DNA of 6,339 nucleotides from JBOFCS01 sp051646185 (GTDB lineage Bacteria > Actinomycetota > Actinomycetes > Mycobacteriales > Mycobacteriaceae), in assembly GCA_051646185.1 (NCBI GenBank), contig JBOFCS010000002.1, forward strand, positions 1-6,339. Direction: 5' to 3'. A program made the translations under genes and the position numbers. The notes below the pieces were generated by a model. The model did not search any database. It saw only the letters and a program-made list of their open reading frames with translations, and had not been told where the DNA came from. Below are positions 1-6,150 of the stretch, in pieces (the stretch's first letter is position 1; every line of letters starts with the position of its first letter).

Positions 1-2
1 CT

Positions 3-671
3 GACATTGACATTAGCCTAGAAGATCGCCATGTGGTGATTGTGGCTGATGGTCCTGATCATGTTCGGGATCTGAAAAACCTCAAGCCGTTCATCAAGGA
101 GTATGCACCAGTGCTCGTTGGGGTTGGTGTAGGTGCTGATGCGCTTACCGAGGCCGGTTATCGACCACATTTGATAGTAGGGGACCCTGAGGAGATATCA
201 AATTCTACCTTGAAGTCAGGTGCACAAGTTGTGCTTCCCGCGGATTCTGATGGTCATGCCCCAGGTTTGGAAAGAATTCAAGATTTGGGAATTGGTGCAA
301 TGACTTTTCCAGCTGCGGGTTCTGCTGCCGACCTTGCTTTATTGCTTGCTGATCACCACGGTGCTTCATTGATTGTTACCGTTGGTCATTCGGCTTCTCT
401 CGATGAATTTTTTGATCGGGGACGTAGAGATACCAACCCGTCAACGTTCCTTACCCGACTCAAGGTTGGGCCAAAATTAGTTGATGGCAAAGCCGTAGCC
501 ACGTTGTACCGAAGTAGAGTTTCTGGTGGCGCAATTGCGCTGCTAGTGTTGGCTGCGCTTGTTGCAGTTATTGTAGCCTTGCTGGTATCGAATGTGGGTC
601 AAGAGGCTTTAGATTGGGCAGTGGAGGTTTGGAATCGTTTTGCACTTTGGGTTCAAGGATTCTTTAAATAA
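3..671 (+). CDS. steA: SteA, cell-separation membrane protein (5' partial)
   Basis: This is the C-terminal 222 residues of SteA. The frame is open to the left edge, so the start lies outside the window; an in-frame GTG at 33 is not the true start, because conserved family sequence (DISLEDRHVV) precedes it. The visible part begins with the last section of a thiamine-pyrophosphokinase-like fold: a VVIVADGPDH strand and turn, then GVGVGADALTEAGY and LIVGDPEEIS (visible residues about 60-66). A basic linker follows (FDRGRRDTNPSTFLTRLKVG), then one strong transmembrane helix at about residues 174-196 and an amphipathic tail rich in Trp and Phe. In Corynebacterium, SteA acts with SteB in the RipC-FtsEX pathway that splits daughter cells (family knowledge). 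The catalytic fold appears repurposed: the GDxDS motif of true thiamine pyrophosphokinases reads GDPEEIS. steB starts 29 bases downstream, so the two are probably co-transcribed. Roughly the first 170 residues are missing if family length (about 390-400) holds. Confidence 0.9.
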   Translation, partial: DIDISLEDRHVVIVADGPDHVRDLKNLKPFIKEYAPVLVGVGVGADALTEAGYRPHLIVGDPEEISNSTLKSGAQVVLPADSDGHAPGLERIQDLGIGAMTFPAAGSAADLALLLADHHGASLIVTVGHSASLDEFFDRGRRDTNPSTFLTRLKVGPKLVDGKAVATLYRSRVSGGAIALLVLAALVAVIVALLVSNVGQEALDWAVEVWNRFALWVQGFFK

Positions 672-685
672 CCAAGCCAACTATT

Positions 686-692
686 AGTAAGG
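686..692 (+). promoter_or_regulatory. Ribosome binding site of steB
   Basis: AGTAAGG lies 8 bases before the GTG at 701. It supports that GTG as the steB start, and it sits in the short gap after the steA stop. Confidence 0.6.
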
Positions 693-700
693 CTATTCTT

Positions 701-1633
701 GTGATTTCTATACGCCAACACGCCATTTCGCTCGCAGCGGTTTTTCTGGCATTAGCTCTTGGGATTGTACTCGGAACAGGAATACTTTCTGATGGGTTAC
801 TTTCTGGGCTGCGAAGCGATAAAAAAGATTTACAGAGCCAGATTGATGAGCTCGATTCTGAAAAAAATGTTCTTGGGGAACAATTGAATTCAGCGAACAG
901 CTTCGATGCTGCAGTCTCAGCGAGAATTGTCGGTGGTGTGCTTGCTCAGCGCCCAGTTCTCATCATTAGTACCCCCGATGCGTATTCCGATGATATTGAT
1001 GCATTGAAGAAATTAGTCGAGACTGCTGGCGGCAGGGTGAGTGGTCAGATAGGTCTGACGGATTCCTTTGTAAACTCTGAGGGCACTGAGAGTTTGCGTA
1101 CAAGAGTTCTTGGTTCTATCCCGCCAGGAGCTCAGCTTCGTTCCGATGTAGCTGACCCCGGGACGCTAACTGGCGACTTACTAGGTTTGGTGCTTCAGCT
1201 CAACCCACAGACTTCGGAGCCGCAGAGTACAAACGAGCAGTTAGCTACGGCTTTAACAACATTGCGCGATGGCGGGTTTATTAGTTACCAGGACGGAACG
1301 GTGTTGCCCGGCCAGTTAGCAGTAGTAGTTACTGGTGGAGCGATCGGTGCTGACGCGGGTAATCGCGGTGCAGTAACGGCACGATTTGCGGCTGCCCTTG
1401 ATGTCCGTGGCGCAGGTACGGTACTGGTAGGTCGTACCGGTTCTGCTGCTGGGAATGCGGCCTTAGCTGTTGCACGGTCAGATTCAGCCTTGTCTTCACG
1501 GCTAAGTACGGTGGACAACATTGGGGTTGCTTCTGGTCGAATCAGCACAGTTCTTGCTCTGCAAGAACAGCTCAACAATAAGACCGGGCAATATGGCACT
1601 GGGCCTGGCGCAACTGCAGTTACCGTGGGTTAG
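701..1633 (+). CDS. steB: SteB, MctB/copper-transporter-family coiled-coil membrane protein
   Basis: This 310-residue protein matches the DUF3186/MctB family in length and N-terminal pattern (MISIRQHAISLAAVFLALAL). The GTG start is supported by AGTAAGG 8 bases upstream and by placing the hydrophobic segment directly at the N-terminus. The order is: a single membrane helix at about residues 9-27, a charged heptad-like coiled coil at about 38-66 (DKKDLQSQIDELDSEKNVL), then an extracytoplasmic alpha/beta domain with hydrophobic strands (RPVLIIS at 84-90, GQLAVVVTGG at 204-213, GAGTVLVGR at 237-245). The C-terminal tail is Gly/Thr rich. Many databases call this family 'copper transporter' after M. 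tuberculosis MctB (Rv1698). In corynebacteria the orthologue next to SteA works with SteA in daughter-cell separation, and this gene sits next to steA. The single N-terminal helix fits a periplasm-facing anchored partner better than a channel, which is inference. Confidence 0.88.
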   Translation: MISIRQHAISLAAVFLALALGIVLGTGILSDGLLSGLRSDKKDLQSQIDELDSEKNVLGEQLNSANSFDAAVSARIVGGVLAQRPVLIISTPDAYSDDIDALKKLVETAGGRVSGQIGLTDSFVNSEGTESLRTRVLGSIPPGAQLRSDVADPGTLTGDLLGLVLQLNPQTSEPQSTNEQLATALTTLRDGGFISYQDGTVLPGQLAVVVTGGAIGADAGNRGAVTARFAAALDVRGAGTVLVGRTGSAAGNAALAVARSDSALSSRLSTVDNIGVASGRISTVLALQEQLNNKTGQYGTGPGATAVTVG

Positions 1634-1705
1634 AGCCCGGTTGGTCTGAATGTTGGGTTGAGTGCTTATGCGTAGTTTATCGGCGCGGCTAATACGTTCA
1701 AGACA

Positions 1706-1792
1706 AAGTGGTGTTAGGGTGAAGTCCCGTGGGTCGGCAGGCCCCAGCACCACTTCCAGTTAAGTCCTGCGCAAGTCGTCACGGGAGCTTTT
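1706..1792 (+). promoter_or_regulatory. Structured pyrG 5' leader, possible RBS-sequestering pseudoknot
   Basis: The 159-base gap between steB and pyrG holds a long stem. Positions 1706-1719 pair with 1743-1755 (AAGTGGTGTT against AGCACCACTT, then GGG against CCC). This is 13 pairs with one G-U and one bulged A at 1716. The 23-base loop contains TCCCGTG (1725-1731), a perfect complement of CACGGGA (1780-1786) that overlaps the pyrG Shine-Dalgarno GGGAG (1783-1787). A G-U at 1732/1779 extends it. If both helices form, the result is an H-type pseudoknot hiding the ribosome binding site. I recognise no named riboswitch family. No T-tract follows the long stem, so a terminator for steB is unlikely. 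A TAATAC at 1690-1695 could be a -10 box placing the transcript start near 1702, just before the stem, but I see no good -35. The base pairing is seen directly; a regulatory role is inference. Confidence 0.5.
1783..1787 (+). promoter_or_regulatory. Ribosome binding site of pyrG
   Basis: GGGAG ends 5 bases before the GTG at 1793 and fixes the pyrG start. It is also the 3' strand of the possible helix with 1725-1731, so its accessibility may be controlled by leader folding. Confidence 0.65.
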
Positions 1793-3520
1793 GTGTCAGC
1801 CTCACGCCAGCATGCGCGTACTGCAACTAAACATATTTTTGTCAGCGGTGGTGTTGCCTCGTCTTTAGGGAAAGGCCTAACCGCTTCTAGCCTTGGTCAA
1901 CTGCTTACTGCTCGTGGTTTACGTGTCACAATGCAGAAGCTTGATCCCTACCTCAACGTTGATCCTGGAACTATGAACCCGTTCCAGCATGGTGAGGTTT
2001 TTGTTACCGAGGATGGTGCAGAAACAGATCTCGATGTTGGACATTATGAGCGTTTCCTTGACCGGGATTTGCCCGGTTGGGCCAATGTCACCACTGGTCA
2101 GGTGTACTCAACGGTCATTGCTAAAGAACGTCGAGGTGAATATCTTGGCGATACCGTTCAAGTAATTCCGCATATCACCGATGAGATTAAAAGTCGCATC
2201 ATGGCTATGCGTGGTAAAGATCTGCAAGGCCAGGAACCTGATGTGGTTATCACCGAAATTGGTGGCACTGTTGGGGATATTGAGTCACAGCCTTTCCTAG
2301 AGGCAGCAAGGCAGGTCCGGCATGACGTTGGTCGCGAAAACGTTTTCTTCTTACACGTTTCCTTGGTCCCGTATCTTGCGCCCTCAGGTGAGTTGAAGAC
2401 AAAACCGACCCAGCATTCGGTAGCGGCTTTGCGTAATATTGGCATTCAACCTGATGCATTGATTCTGCGTTGTGATCGAAATGTTCCAGAGCCACTAAAA
2501 AATAAAATAGCGCTGATGTGCGACGTGGATGTCGAGGGTGTGATCTCTACTCCGGATGCACCGTCTATCTACGATATTCCGAAGGTTCTTCATAAGGAGC
2601 AGCTTGATACTTATGTAGTACGTAGGCTTGGGTTGCCATTCCGGGATGTGGATTGGACAGTATGGGGTGACCTTCTTCAGCGGGTCCATGAGCCACGCGA
2701 GACTGTGCACATTGCCTTGGTCGGCAAGTATGTGGATCTCCCGGATGCTTACCTTTCAGTTACTGAAGCTCTTCGGGCTGGAGGGTTTAAGCATCGTGCG
2801 AAGGTAGACATCAAATGGGTACCTTCGGATGACTGTGAGACCTCTAGTGGTGCTCAAGCTGCATTGGGAGATGTTGATGGAATTCTGATTCCCGGTGGTT
2901 TTGGAATACGGGGAATTGAAGGGAAGCTTGGTGCAATTACTTATGCCCGAACGCGTGGAGTTCCACTACTTGGGCTGTGTCTAGGTTTGCAGTGCGTGGT
3001 GATCGAGGCGGCCCGTTCGGTGGGGCTTGACGATGCTAACTCAGCTGAATTTGATTCAGAGACAAAGCATCCAGTTATTTCAACGATGGCTGATCAGGAG
3101 CAGATTGTGGCCGGTGAAGCTGATTTGGGTGGAACTATGCGCCTGGGTGCCTATCCTGCAGTTCTAGAGAAGGGTTCGGTAGTTGCTCAGGCGTATGAAT
3201 CCACCGAAGTTTCTGAACGGCATCGGCATCGATATGAGGTCAATAATGCTTACCGCGAGCAAATCGCTCAAAGCGGTTTGAAATTCTCTGGAACATCTCC
3301 GGATGGACATTTAGTGGAGTTTGTGGAGTACCCTGCTCAGGTTCATCCATTTTTTGTTGCTACCCAAGCCCATCCTGAACTCAAGAGCCGACCAACACGG
3401 CCACATCCGTTATTTGCTTCGTTTATTAACGCAGCAGTGAAATACAAAGTGGCTGAACGTTTGCCGGTAGATGTTCACGGTGATGTTGAAGAAACTGCTG
3501 CAATTCGGGCTGAAGGTTAA
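1793..3520 (+). CDS. pyrG: CTP synthase
   Basis: PyrG makes CTP from UTP with ATP and glutamine-derived ammonia, the last step of de novo pyrimidine nucleotide synthesis in the cytoplasm. The 575 residues hold both domains. The N-terminal amidoligase (about 12-280) has the P-loop-like SGGVASSLGKG (18-28, Lys27), KLDPYLNVDPGTM and GEVFVTEDGAETDLDVGHYERF with the metal-binding Asp81, and TEIGGTVGDIES with Glu155. The class I glutaminase (about 303-550) has the oxyanion-loop motif GGFGIRG (368-374), nucleophile Cys396 in GLCLGLQ, and the His527/Glu529 pair in AHPEL followed by KSRP. All key residues are present. The GTG start follows GGGAG at 5 bases. Length exceeds E. coli PyrG (545) through a short N-terminal extension and an acidic C-terminal tail, as is usual in actinobacteria. 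The Nudix gene begins 3 bases after the stop, pointing to an operon with the next two genes. The leader may regulate translation. Confidence 0.98.
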   Translation: MSASRQHARTATKHIFVSGGVASSLGKGLTASSLGQLLTARGLRVTMQKLDPYLNVDPGTMNPFQHGEVFVTEDGAETDLDVGHYERFLDRDLPGWANVTTGQVYSTVIAKERRGEYLGDTVQVIPHITDEIKSRIMAMRGKDLQGQEPDVVITEIGGTVGDIESQPFLEAARQVRHDVGRENVFFLHVSLVPYLAPSGELKTKPTQHSVAALRNIGIQPDALILRCDRNVPEPLKNKIALMCDVDVEGVISTPDAPSIYDIPKVLHKEQLDTYVVRRLGLPFRDVDWTVWGDLLQRVHEPRETVHIALVGKYVDLPDAYLSVTEALRAGGFKHRAKVDIKWVPSDDCETSSGAQAALGDVDGILIPGGFGIRGIEGKLGAITYARTRGVPLLGLCLGLQCVVIEAARSVGLDDANSAEFDSETKHPVISTMADQEQIVAGEADLGGTMRLGAYPAVLEKGSVVAQAYESTEVSERHRHRYEVNNAYREQIAQSGLKFSGTSPDGHLVEFVEYPAQVHPFFVATQAHPELKSRPTRPHPLFASFINAAVKYKVAERLPVDVHGDVEETAAIRAEG

Positions 3521-3523
3521 TGT

Positions 3524-4159
3524 ATGGCAATTGCTGGGGCGCATGAGTTCACTACAGTATCTTCGGAGACTGTGTATGCGGGTGCGATTATTGCCTTGCG
3601 TGTTGATGAGGTACTAATGCCGGGGCAGGTAAGCGCTCGGCGTGAGGTGGTAGAGCATTTTGGGGCGGTTGCTGTAGTTGCTCTTGAATCCATCGATGGG
3701 GTTGACCATGTAGTGCTTATCCATCAGTATCGGCATCCACTGGGTCGGCGCTTGTGGGAGCTTCCTGCTGGGTTACTTGACGATCAGGGGGAGCTACCCG
3801 TAGCGGCGGCGCGGCGTGAACTAATCGAAGAAGTGGGGTTGGACGCGCACGAGTGGTCAGTATTAGCTGATGTTGCGGTATCTCCTGGCTGTACTGACGA
3901 AGTAGTCAGAGTATACCTGGCTACCCAGCTGCAGGCAGTGTCTCGTCCGGTTCCCGAGTATGAAGAAGCTGATCTGATAATTGAGAGAATGCCCTTGGTG
4001 CAGGCAGTTCACAAAATTTTTTCGGGAGAAATTGTTAACGCCACGGCAATCTCGGGATTACTTGCAGCGCAAGCATACTTACAGAAAATGGTACCTGAAC
4101 TTCGTTCAGTACAAAGTCTTTGGTTGGATCGTCCAACTGCGTTTGCTGCGCGGCGGTGA
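3524..4159 (+). CDS. Nudix hydrolase, ADP-ribose pyrophosphatase type
   Basis: This 211-residue protein probably hydrolyses ADP-ribose to AMP and ribose-5-phosphate. It resembles M. tuberculosis Rv1700, which occupies the same place between pyrG and xerD. Visible features are a beta-rich N-terminal part, the sugar-pyrophosphatase signature HQYRHPLGRRLWELPAG (67-83), and a Nudix box at 83-106 whose helix reads RRELIEEVGL, with metal-binding Glu99, Glu102 and Glu103. After the box come SPGCTDE (120-126), the region that usually supplies a substrate-specificity or catalytic acidic residue in ADP-ribose enzymes, and EEADLIIE (147-154). The Nudix box has one more residue than the classic spacing between its first Gly and Glu (GLLDDQGE). 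The ATG start is 3 bases after the pyrG stop, with GAAGG (3512-3516) inside the end of pyrG as its ribosome binding site. Its stop overlaps the xerD start. Exact substrate is inferred; another nucleoside-diphosphate derivative is possible. Confidence 0.88.
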   Translation: MAIAGAHEFTTVSSETVYAGAIIALRVDEVLMPGQVSARREVVEHFGAVAVVALESIDGVDHVVLIHQYRHPLGRRLWELPAGLLDDQGELPVAAARRELIEEVGLDAHEWSVLADVAVSPGCTDEVVRVYLATQLQAVSRPVPEYEEADLIIERMPLVQAVHKIFSGEIVNATAISGLLAAQAYLQKMVPELRSVQSLWLDRPTAFAARR

Positions 4160-5097
4160 GCGCAGTAGTGCCGATTCTTGATGAACAGGTACAGATGTAC
4201 CTTGATTATCTTGCCGTTGAACGTGGGGCTGCGGCTAATACATTAAGTTCTTACCGCCGAGATCTGCTTCGCTACCGTAACCATTTGGGTGATCGTGGCA
4301 TTATGGATATTGCTCAGGTTAGGGAGGAGGATGTTAGTGATTTTGTCACTACCCTCCGCCGTGGAGATGCAGCTTCTGGTGTTGTGCCACTGTCTGCAAG
4401 TTCGGCAGCGCGGGCATTAATTGCCGCTCGCGGGTTTCATCGTTTTGCTGCGGCAGAGGGTATGACTGATGGTGATGTAGCAAAAGTGGTCACTCCCGGC
4501 CCCCCGGGGCGCCGATTGCCAAAATCTTTACCGCTTGATGAGGTCCTAGCCTTATTGGAGGCCGCTGGTGGGCCTGAAGACTCGGATGCGCCACGGTCTT
4601 TACGCGACCGGGCGCTTTTGGAGTTTTTGTATTCCACTGGTGCGCGTATTTCTGAGGTTGTTGGTCTTAATCTTGACGATATTGATTCGCATAATCGGTC
4701 AGTGCTACTGAGTGGCAAAGGGGGAAAGGAACGTGTAGTGCCAGTGGGAAGACCGGCGATGGCAGCGATGGATGCTTATCTCGTTCGCGGTCGACCAGCG
4801 TTGGTAGCCCGAAGTGGCTCGGCAGTGTTTCTCAATAATCGTGGTGGTCGACTATCACGGCAAAGCGCGTGGCAAGTTTTGCAAGATGCGGCTCATCGGG
4901 CTGGTATTACTGCAGGAGTATCACCACATACCTTACGGCACTCCTTTGCCACACATCTGCTAGATGGTGGTGCTGATGTGAGGGTTGTACAGGAATTATT
5001 GGGACATGCTTCGGTAACAACGACCCAGGTATATACCCTGGTAACGGTGAATGCGATGCGCGAAGTATGGGCTGGTGCACATCCGCGTGCGCATTAG
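4156..5097 (+). CDS. xerD: Tyrosine recombinase XerD
   Basis: XerD is a site-specific recombinase that, with XerC and FtsK, resolves chromosome dimers at dif near division. From the GTG at 4156 it has 313 residues, close to the family's roughly 300. The N-terminal SAM-like DNA-binding domain spans about 5-100 (YLDYLAVERGAAANTLSSYRRDL). The catalytic domain follows with the full set of active-site residues: Arg164 (GARISE), Lys188 (GKGGKE), His258 and Arg261 (HTLRHSF), His284 (LLGH) and nucleophile Tyr293 (VYT). The ending VYTLVTVNAMREVWAGAHPRAH, and position behind pyrG and the Nudix gene, mark XerD rather than XerC or a phage integrase. The start was chosen because GTGA overlaps the preceding TGA by 4 bases, typical of coupled translation. 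A GTG at 4168, with GGTGAG at 4155-4160 in front, is a fair alternative. A TTG at 4120 would overlap the Nudix gene by 40 bases and adds unconserved Cys-rich residues, so I reject it. Confidence 0.94.
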   Translation: MSAVVPILDEQVQMYLDYLAVERGAAANTLSSYRRDLLRYRNHLGDRGIMDIAQVREEDVSDFVTTLRRGDAASGVVPLSASSAARALIAARGFHRFAAAEGMTDGDVAKVVTPGPPGRRLPKSLPLDEVLALLEAAGGPEDSDAPRSLRDRALLEFLYSTGARISEVVGLNLDDIDSHNRSVLLSGKGGKERVVPVGRPAMAAMDAYLVRGRPALVARSGSAVFLNNRGGRLSRQSAWQVLQDAAHRAGITAGVSPHTLRHSFATHLLDGGADVRVVQELLGHASVTTTQVYTLVTVNAMREVWAGAHPRAH

Positions 5098-5119
5098 TTG
5101 GTAGGTCCTGACAGTGATG

Positions 5120-5149
5120 TGGACAACAAGCACTAGGGTTAACTAGATA
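5120..5149 (+). promoter_or_regulatory. Candidate promoter upstream of the ParA-like gene
   Basis: TGGACA (5120-5125, five of six bases of the -35 consensus) and TAGATA (5144-5149, a weak -10) are 18 bases apart in the 90-base gap after xerD. A start near 5156 would give a leader of about 30 bases. Actinobacterial promoters are loosely conserved, and the gene could instead be read through from pyrG. I see no terminator in this gap. Confidence 0.28.
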
Positions 5150-5169
5150 GATATTCATTGTTGCGCGTA

Positions 5170-5175
5170 GAAGGG
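5170..5175 (+). promoter_or_regulatory. Ribosome binding site of the ParA-like gene
   Basis: GAAGGG lies 12 bases before the GTG at 5188, a slightly long spacing. No comparable purine run precedes the upstream in-frame TTG at 5158, so this site favours the GTG start. Confidence 0.4.
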
Positions 5176-5187
5176 CTGAGTACTTAC

Positions 5188-6150
5188 GTGACCGAACCAC
5201 AGTTGCCAGCCTCGCAGGTTCATTCGTCTTTTGCTTCTGAACAACCGGTATCGAGACAGGACCCTGGTTTGTTTAATGAACCGCGTGCTTCTGTTCCGGA
5301 GAAACCTGAACCCGAAATGGGCCCCACTGGTCGGCCGCTGCGCAGTGTGCCAGAGCCTAGGCTGTTAGATAACCACGGACCGGCGAGGGTGATTGCTATG
5401 TGCAATCAAAAAGGTGGGGTGGGTAAGACCACGTCGACTATTAACCTAGGTGCAGCCCTAGCGGAATGTGGCCGTAGAGTGTTATTAGTTGATCTTGATC
5501 CACAAGGGGCGCTTTCGGCTGGGTTGGGTGTAGCACATCATGATCTAGAGCTCACCGTGCACAACTTACTGGTTGAACCACGAGCGGCGATAGATGATGT
5601 ATTAATGCGTACTCGCGTTGATGGCTTGGATCTCTTGCCAAGCAATATTGATCTTTCCGCTGCGGAGATTCAACTTGTTAATGAGGTAGGCCGGGAGCAA
5701 ACTCTAGGACGGGTCTTACACCCTGTCTTGGATCGGTATGACTATGTACTTATTGACTGCCAGCCTTCGTTGGGGTTACTCACCGTGAATGCCTTGGCAT
5801 GTGCCGATGGCGTGGTTATTCCCATGGAATGTGAATACTTCAGCCTACGTGGTTTGGCTTTGCTTAATGACACAGTCACAAAGGTTCGAGAGCGGCTAAA
5901 CCCGCGTCTAGAGCTATCGGGAATTTTGGTAACCATGTACGATGCCCGCACTTTACATGCCCGTGAGGTGATGGCCCGAGTGGTGGAAGTTTTTGGTGAT
6001 CTGGTTTATGACACCGTTATTTCCCGGACAGTGCGGTTCCCTGAAACAAGCGTTGCTGGTGAACCTATTACTACTTGGGCACCTAAATCTGGTGGAGCTC
6101 AGGCTTATCGTGCTTTGGCGCGTGAAGTGATTCACCGGTCGGATCGGTGA
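5188..6150 (+). CDS. pldP: ParA-family ATPase next to scpA (PldP-like)
   Basis: This 320-residue MinD/ParA-type ATPase carries the deviant Walker A motif KGGVGKTT (75-82, signature Lys75), Walker A' VLLVDLDPQG (98-107) and Walker B YVLIDCQPSLG (186-196), so ATP-dependent dimerisation and DNA binding are expected. The first roughly 64 residues are polar and proline rich (12 Pro) and look disordered; the folded core starts around GPARVIAMCNQ. No parB follows. Instead the stop overlaps scpA by 4 bases, which separates it from the parAB locus near the origin. The same arrangement occurs in M. tuberculosis (Rv1708-Rv1709). In C. glutamicum an orphan ParA-like protein called PldP affects division-site placement, and I believe this is its orthologue from family and position; the symbol is therefore tentative. 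GTG at 5188 is preferred over the in-frame TTG at 5158, which lacks a ribosome binding site. A role linking nucleoid organisation to division is inference. Confidence 0.88.
   Translation: MTEPQLPASQVHSSFASEQPVSRQDPGLFNEPRASVPEKPEPEMGPTGRPLRSVPEPRLLDNHGPARVIAMCNQKGGVGKTTSTINLGAALAECGRRVLLVDLDPQGALSAGLGVAHHDLELTVHNLLVEPRAAIDDVLMRTRVDGLDLLPSNIDLSAAEIQLVNEVGREQTLGRVLHPVLDRYDYVLIDCQPSLGLLTVNALACADGVVIPMECEYFSLRGLALLNDTVTKVRERLNPRLELSGILVTMYDARTLHAREVMARVVEVFGDLVYDTVISRTVRFPETSVAGEPITTWAPKSGGAQAYRALAREVIHRSDR

Noticed and set aside
33..671. A GTG at 33 as the start of the first gene
   Set aside because: The frame is open upstream to the window edge and the residues before 33 match conserved SteA sequence, so the gene is cut by the window.
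1706..1755. Rho-independent terminator after steB
   Set aside because: The stem is strong, but its loop is 23 bases and no T-run follows it.
1717..1755. Cobalamin or other known riboswitch in the pyrG leader
   Set aside because: The GGTGAAGTCCC stretch recalls a cobalamin-riboswitch segment, but the conserved ACTG core and downstream B12 box are absent, and CTP synthase is not a usual target.
4120..4155. N-terminal extension of XerD from a TTG at 4120
   Set aside because: It would overlap the Nudix gene by 40 bases and add a Cys-rich stretch not expected in XerD; GTGA at 4156 is the better start.
3981..4181. A 66-codon frame across the Nudix-xerD junction
   Set aside because: It is out of frame with two confidently identified genes and shows no recognisable protein features.
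4437..4718. Antisense open frames, such as this one in xerD and others inside steB, pyrG and the ParA-like gene
   Set aside because: They lie wholly opposite well-recognised genes, have low-complexity Ser/Arg/Pro composition, no ribosome binding sites and no family resemblance.
5158..5187. TTG start for the ParA-like gene
   Set aside because: There is no ribosome binding site in front of it, whereas the GTG at 5188 has GAAGGG upstream.
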